Positions 4,272-7,955 of a stretch of 7,955 nt of DNA are shown in pieces (the first letter of the stretch is position 1; each line of letters starts with the position of its first letter). This stretch comes from an uncultured Eubacteriales bacterium. GTDB taxonomy: Bacteria > Bacillota_A > Clostridia > Peptostreptococcales > Anaerovoracaceae. Both the position numbers and the translations under genes were made by a program. The DNA is taken from NCBI GenBank assembly GCA_902790885.1, contig CADATR010000076.1, forward strand, positions 1 to 7,955, in the 5' to 3' direction. The notes under the pieces are model-generated. The model worked only from the letters and a program-made list of their open reading frames with translations. It had not been told where the DNA came from and searched no databases.

Positions 4272-6128
4272 GTGAAAAAAGGAAAAAAGACCGGTGTGCT
4301 GATAACGATCGCTGGTATCTGCACCATCATGGTGATAATGGTGATCGGCACTATATGGATGGGGCAGGGCGCCCGGAAAGATACACAGGACGCGGTACAG
4401 GAAGTAAGCCATTTGTATCTTGAAGAGCTTGCCGGCAGACGTGAGCAGGTAGTTGCCGACAATCTGCGCAGACGTATAGCGGATATGAATACGGCCGTAG
4501 ATATCATGACCGATGAAGACCTGCAGGACATGGAACATCTGCAGGCTTATCAGGCCAATATAAAGCGCCTTTATGATCTGGAGAAATTCGCGTTCGTCGA
4601 TGAAGACGGCCTTATCTATACATCACAGGGTACTCAGAACGATATAGATCAGTATCGCTTTGACTACCGCACTATTTCTGAGCCTGAGATATCCATCAAA
4701 AACCTGAATCAGGCAGATAAAACGGTGATAATTGCAGTGCCTGCAGACCTCCGCTTCGATGGGAAGAAACTGATCGCATGCTTCATGGAGATAGGCATGG
4801 ATCAGATGCTTGCCGGAGTGTCGATGGATTCGCAGGAGACTGACGCGACTTTCACCAACCTGTATACGACTGACGGTATCGCGCTGAGCAACACTATACT
4901 GGGAGGTCTGGCTGTTGAGGACAATCTTCTTGATGCCCTCGAGCATGCCGAATACGACAAGGGATATTCCTTTGAGAAAGTGCAGCAGGACTTTGCCGAT
5001 CTTAAGCATGGCGAAGTCACGTTCACATACAACGGCATCCATGAGACCCTGACTTACGAACCTGTAGAAGGCACTGACTGGATGCTCACATATCTCATCA
5101 GGGAAAGCGTGATCACAGATAAGATAAGCTTTGTTACCGAGAGGACTCTCCAGAGAAGCCTTCTTCAGGTGCTGATGTCAATAGCGGTAATGCTGGGATT
5201 CTTCACATATATTTACAGGCAGAACCGCAGGAATACAAAGCTGCTTCTTGAAAAGGAGACCGCGGATGCCGAGCTCAGAGGCAAGCAGGCAGAGCTCAAT
5301 GAGCGAATCGCGCTGCAGCAGGAGCTTGAGGAGCAGAAGGAGACTCTGGCAGTCGCGCTGAATGCGGCTCAGGATGCGAGCAAGGCCAAGACGGCATTCC
5401 TGTCCAACATGAGCCATGAGATACGTACGCCTATGAACGCCATCATTGGTCTTGATGCGATCGCCCTCAACGATAAGGAGACTCCGCCTAAGACGAGGGA
5501 GTATCTCGAAAAGATAGGCTCGTCGGCCCAGCACCTTCTGGGGCTCATCAACGACATACTCGATGTGTCACGCATAGAGTCGGGCAAGCTCACGCTGAAG
5601 AACGAGGAGTTCTCGTTCCAGAAGCTGCTTGAGGCCATCAACATCATGTTCAGCGGCCAGTGCGCCGATAAGGGCCTGGAATACCAGTGCCATATAAACG
5701 GGCCGGTCGATGACTACTACATAGGCGACAACATGAAGCTCAGGCAGGTGCTCATCAACATTCTGGGCAACGCGGTGAAGTTCACCCCTGAAGGCGGAAA
5801 GGTGACGCTCGAAGTCGAGCAGAAGGCGAAATACAACGGAAAGTCGACTCTTGAATTCAAGGTTTCTGATACCGGTATTGGAATGAGCAAGGAATTTCTG
5901 CCGCATATCTTTGACACCTTTGCCCAGGAGGACGACTCCACAACGACGAAATACGGCAGCACGGGCCTGGGACTTGCCATAACAAAGAGCATCGTCGAGA
6001 TGATGAACGGCAATATACAGGTAGAGAGCGAGAAGGGCAAGGGCTCTGTATTCACAGGACCGTGTCGCTCGCGGATTCAGAGCGCTGCGCTGCAGAACAC
6101 GATGAGGATATACATACTGAAGATATGA
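4272..6128 (+). CDS. Membrane sensor histidine kinase (N-terminal part of a frameshifted hybrid kinase)
   Basis: 618 residues as read. TM1 spans about 9-30 after a basic start (MKKGKKTG). An extracytoplasmic sensor region (about 32-295, Cache-like in length and layout) is followed by TM2 at about 297-316. A charged coiled coil (about 318-375) leads to the HisKA H-box NMSHEIRTPMN with phosphoacceptor His382. The HATPase part has an N-box (QVLINILGNAVKFTP, Asn500), G1 DTGIGM (Asp533), F-box IFDTFAQ and G2 GSTGLGLAI (about 562-570). All catalytic residues are present, so autophosphorylation should work. The last 23 residues (from GPCRS) do not look like a HATPase end. The expected ending, TVSLADSE, is in the next frame, which continues straight into two receiver domains. 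I therefore read this as a hybrid kinase split by loss of one base near 6057. GTG start chosen by GGAGGGAGG. The ligand is unknown. It phosphorylates the adjacent receivers and possibly the REC-GGDEF-EAL protein. Confidence 0.88.
   Translation: MKKGKKTGVLITIAGICTIMVIMVIGTIWMGQGARKDTQDAVQEVSHLYLEELAGRREQVVADNLRRRIADMNTAVDIMTDEDLQDMEHLQAYQANIKRLYDLEKFAFVDEDGLIYTSQGTQNDIDQYRFDYRTISEPEISIKNLNQADKTVIIAVPADLRFDGKKLIACFMEIGMDQMLAGVSMDSQETDATFTNLYTTDGIALSNTILGGLAVEDNLLDALEHAEYDKGYSFEKVQQDFADLKHGEVTFTYNGIHETLTYEPVEGTDWMLTYLIRESVITDKISFVTERTLQRSLLQVLMSIAVMLGFFTYIYRQNRRNTKLLLEKETADAELRGKQAELNERIALQQELEEQKETLAVALNAAQDASKAKTAFLSNMSHEIRTPMNAIIGLDAIALNDKETPPKTREYLEKIGSSAQHLLGLINDILDVSRIESGKLTLKNEEFSFQKLLEAINIMFSGQCADKGLEYQCHINGPVDDYYIGDNMKLRQVLINILGNAVKFTPEGGKVTLEVEQKAKYNGKSTLEFKVSDTGIGMSKEFLPHIFDTFAQEDDSTTTKYGSTGLGLAITKSIVEMMNGNIQVESEKGKGSVFTGPCRSRIQSAALQNTMRIYILKI
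6051..6062 (+). other. Apparent one-base frameshift splitting a hybrid histidine kinase
   Basis: The kinase frame reads GSVF-T-G-P-C-R here. Shifting by -1 gives T-V-S-L-A-D-S-E, the normal end of a HATPase domain, and then runs without a stop through the linker into VLIVDDD of the first receiver. Adding one base near 6057-6058 would give one protein of about 883 residues from 4272 to 6922. No X-XXY-YYZ slippery heptamer is visible at the join, so programmed frameshifting is not supported. Confidence 0.7.
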
Positions 6129-6922
6129 ACGTGCTCATAGTGGATGACGATCCGATCGCCTGCGAACACGCAAAGCTGGTGCTCGAGGAAGCAGGCATTT
6201 CATCCGAGACCGCCGGCTCGGGTGCTGAGGCTGTCGAGATGGTAAAGCTTCGCCACGCGCGCATGGACAATTACAACCTGATACTGGTCGACTGGAAGAT
6301 GCCTGAGATGGACGGCGTTGAGGCTACAGAAAAGATCAGGGAGATAGTCGGACCTGATACAGCCATCATCATTCTGACGGCGTACAGGTGGGATGACATT
6401 CTTGAGGACGCGCTGAAAGCAGGTGTGGACAGCTTCCTTGCGAAGCCGCTGTTTGCTGCATCCGTGATAGAGGAATTCAAATCGGCTCTGAGCCGCAGGG
6501 GCACTGACGTGCATCATATGGCGAAAAAGGCGGATCTTGAAGGAAAGAGGATACTGCTTGCGGAGGATATAGAGATCAACTCGGATATCATAAAGATGGT
6601 GCTGCAGGAGCGCGGCATGAGCATGGACCTCGCTGTCAACGGCCGTATCGCGGTAGATCTGTTTGAGCAGCATCCTGAGGGTTACTACTCGGCAATCCTG
6701 ATGGATATGCGGATGCCTGAGATGGACGGCCTTGAGGCCACGAAGCGCATCCGCGGACTGAACAGGGATGACGCGAAGACCATACCTATCATTGCTCTTA
6801 CTGCCAACGCGTTCGATGAGGACGTGCAGAGGAGCATGCAGGCGGGTCTCGACGCTCATCTGCTTAAGCCTATACAGCCTGATGTGCTGTATGAGGCACT
6901 CGAGACGATGATCAAAGATTAA
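6125..6922 (+). CDS. Double receiver (REC-REC) protein, probable C-terminal part of the hybrid kinase
   Basis: From the ATG at 6125 it has 265 residues with two complete response-regulator receiver domains. REC1 starts at MNVLIVDDD, with phosphoacceptor Asp56 (LILVDWKMPEMDG), conserved Thr in ILTAY and Lys107 (FLAKPL). REC2 starts at RILLAED, with Asp194 (ILMDMRMPEMDG), ALTANAF and Lys248 (LLKPI). Both keep all phosphorylation residues, and there is no DNA-binding output. The ATG overlaps the kinase stop as ATGA (6125-6128), so it could be made by translational coupling; an in-frame GTG at 6062 is a longer alternative. However, the frame upstream of 6125 (TVSLADSE and an acidic linker) looks like the lost join to the kinase, so this most likely began as the C-terminus of one hybrid protein. 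It should accept phosphate from His382. Confidence 0.82.
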   Translation: MNVLIVDDDPIACEHAKLVLEEAGISSETAGSGAEAVEMVKLRHARMDNYNLILVDWKMPEMDGVEATEKIREIVGPDTAIIILTAYRWDDILEDALKAGVDSFLAKPLFAASVIEEFKSALSRRGTDVHHMAKKADLEGKRILLAEDIEINSDIIKMVLQERGMSMDLAVNGRIAVDLFEQHPEGYYSAILMDMRMPEMDGLEATKRIRGLNRDDAKTIPIIALTANAFDEDVQRSMQAGLDAHLLKPIQPDVLYEALETMIKD

Positions 6923-6940
6923 GGGCAAGAGGAAAACGAA

Positions 6941-7955
6941 ATGCTTGACGATCACATGAAAATGCACTCGATAGAAGGTAAGAGGCAGATACTGATTGCG
7001 GACGACGAGATGATCAACCGTGAGATCTTAGGCGAAATGCTTAAGGACGATTACGAGGTCTTTTACGCCTGCGATGGTGAAGAGACGCTGAAGCTGATGC
7101 AGGAGCACCAGGAGTCGCTGTCTCTTGTGCTTCTGGATATCATGATGCCGGTAATGTCGGGTCTGGACGTGCTGCGGACAGCCAAGGCCGACGCGCTGCT
7201 GTCAGAGATACCTGTCATCGTTATGACGGGCGAGAAGGACACGGAGGTGGAGAGCCTCGAGCTCGGCGCCATCGACTTCATCCCTAAGCCTTACCCTGTG
7301 CCGGGCGTCATAAAGGCCCGCATGAGGCGAATTATAGAGCTTACCGAAGACCGCGACATCATCGAGTCCACGGAGAGGGATTCTCTGACCGGCCTGTATA
7401 ACAAGGAATATTTCTACAGCTACGCGGCCCAGCTGGATCAGTACAACGAATCGTCTGAAATGGACGCGGTGCTGGTGGATATCAACCACTTCCATCTGGT
7501 GAATGAGCGCTACGGCAAGGCCTACGGCGATCTGGTGCTTACCAGGCTCTCAGACATACTGAAAGAGATAGTGGCCGAAGCCGGAGGTATTGCATGCCGG
7601 CAGGGAGCCGATACATTCCTGCACTATGTGCCTCACCGCGAAGACCACGAGGCGCTTGCTGAGCGCGTTGCCGCCGGCCTTATGGACGACGAATCTGAGG
7701 AGAACAGGGTGCGCTTCCGCGTGGGAGTTTACCCTTGCGTAGACAAGACTATCGATATTGCGCAGCGCTTTGACCGCGCCAAGATGGCGGCCAATACGGT
7801 AAAGGGGATACTCAACAAAAGGCTCGCCTATTACGACGAGGATCTCCATAAAAAGATGCTGTACGCTGAGCAGCTGATAGAAGAGTTCCCGAACGCGATC
7901 GCCCAGAGGCAGTTCCAGGTGTACTATCAGCCGAAGTTCGATATAAGGCCTGATA
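6941..7955 (+). CDS. REC-GGDEF-EAL c-di-GMP signalling protein (3' end outside window)
   Basis: The first 338 residues are visible and the frame is open at the right edge. Residues ~14-130 are a receiver with IADDE, phosphoacceptor Asp66 (LVLLDIMMPVMSG), Thr96 (VIVMTG) and Lys116 (FIPKPYP). Residues ~145-300 are a GGDEF domain, recognisable from RDSLTGLYNKEYF and DINHFHLVNERYGKAYGD. The signature itself is GADTF (residues 222-226) instead of GGDEF, and no RxxD inhibitory site precedes it, so diguanylate cyclase activity is probably lost. RQFQVYYQPKFDIRPD (from ~323) is the typical opening of an EAL phosphodiesterase domain, whose catalytic motifs lie beyond the window. The ATG at 6941 has AGAGG at 6928-6932 (8-nt spacing) and follows the REC-REC stop by 18 bp, so it belongs to the same operon. 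Likely role: phosphorylation-controlled c-di-GMP hydrolysis. EAL activity itself cannot be judged here. Confidence 0.88.
   Translation, partial: MLDDHMKMHSIEGKRQILIADDEMINREILGEMLKDDYEVFYACDGEETLKLMQEHQESLSLVLLDIMMPVMSGLDVLRTAKADALLSEIPVIVMTGEKDTEVESLELGAIDFIPKPYPVPGVIKARMRRIIELTEDRDIIESTERDSLTGLYNKEYFYSYAAQLDQYNESSEMDAVLVDINHFHLVNERYGKAYGDLVLTRLSDILKEIVAEAGGIACRQGADTFLHYVPHREDHEALAERVAAGLMDDESEENRVRFRVGVYPCVDKTIDIAQRFDRAKMAANTVKGILNKRLAYYDEDLHKKMLYAEQLIEEFPNAIAQRQFQVYYQPKFDIRPD

Noticed and set aside
6040..6065. Programmed -1 ribosomal frameshift between kinase and receivers
   Set aside because: No slippery heptamer and no obvious stimulatory pseudoknot at the join; a simple indel explains it better.
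1..7955. CRISPR array, insertion sequence, integrase or attachment site
   Set aside because: No short regularly spaced repeats with spacers, no transposase or recombinase frame, and no terminal inverted repeats with target duplication were seen. The only repeats are the two 82-nt units.

Overview
The window looks like a chromosomal segment from an anaerobic, Gram-positive Firmicute, most likely a Lachnospiraceae/Eubacteriales gut or rumen bacterium. Four things point there: an LPXTG-type sortase-anchored SpaA/Cna-B surface protein, strong AGGAGG-type ribosome binding sites with GTG starts, a Firmicute-style HipA-like kinase, and a membrane hybrid histidine kinase followed by a REC-GGDEF-EAL protein of the kind common in that family. 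The assignment rests on recognising these families and not on a database search.

Layout. (1) 1-606, +: the 3' end of a cell-wall-anchored pilin or adhesin, closed by a clear intrinsic terminator (608-637). (2) 656-2244, +: a compact toxin-antitoxin-like pair. A 24-bp perfect palindrome carrying its own -10 box sits directly in front of a HipB-like helix-turn-helix protein (686-1090), followed by a HipA-like kinase (GTG start at 1102). The pair ends in an 11-bp-stem terminator (2289-2323). (3) 2302-3156, -: a convergent gene for a PD-(D/E)XK-like nuclease-fold protein. Its stop codon lies in the loop of that terminator. (4) 3157-4271: about 1.1 kb with no convincing protein gene but with much structure. 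It holds a probable promoter for the minus-strand gene, a long interrupted hairpin (3384-3471), two 82-nt direct repeats 285 bp apart whose stems show a compensatory base change, further hairpins (3983-4050), and the promoter and leader of the next operon. (5) 4272-7955, +: a signalling operon. It encodes a two-TM sensor histidine kinase, a double-receiver protein that appears to be the detached C-terminal part of the same hybrid kinase (separated by a one-base frameshift near 6057), and a REC-GGDEF-EAL protein that runs off the window and has a degenerate GGDEF motif.

How the parts work together. The kinase, its two receivers and the REC-GGDEF-EAL protein form a plausible phosphorelay that reads an extracytoplasmic signal and adjusts c-di-GMP, probably through the EAL phosphodiesterase since the cyclase motif is broken. 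The HipBA-like pair should be autoregulated through the palindrome. Together with the nuclease-like gene it makes a small accessory block between the surface-protein gene and the signalling operon. The most unusual part is the non-coding block at about 3300-4060, which may encode a large structured RNA or carry a repeated protein-binding array. I cannot assign it to a known family from the sequence alone.
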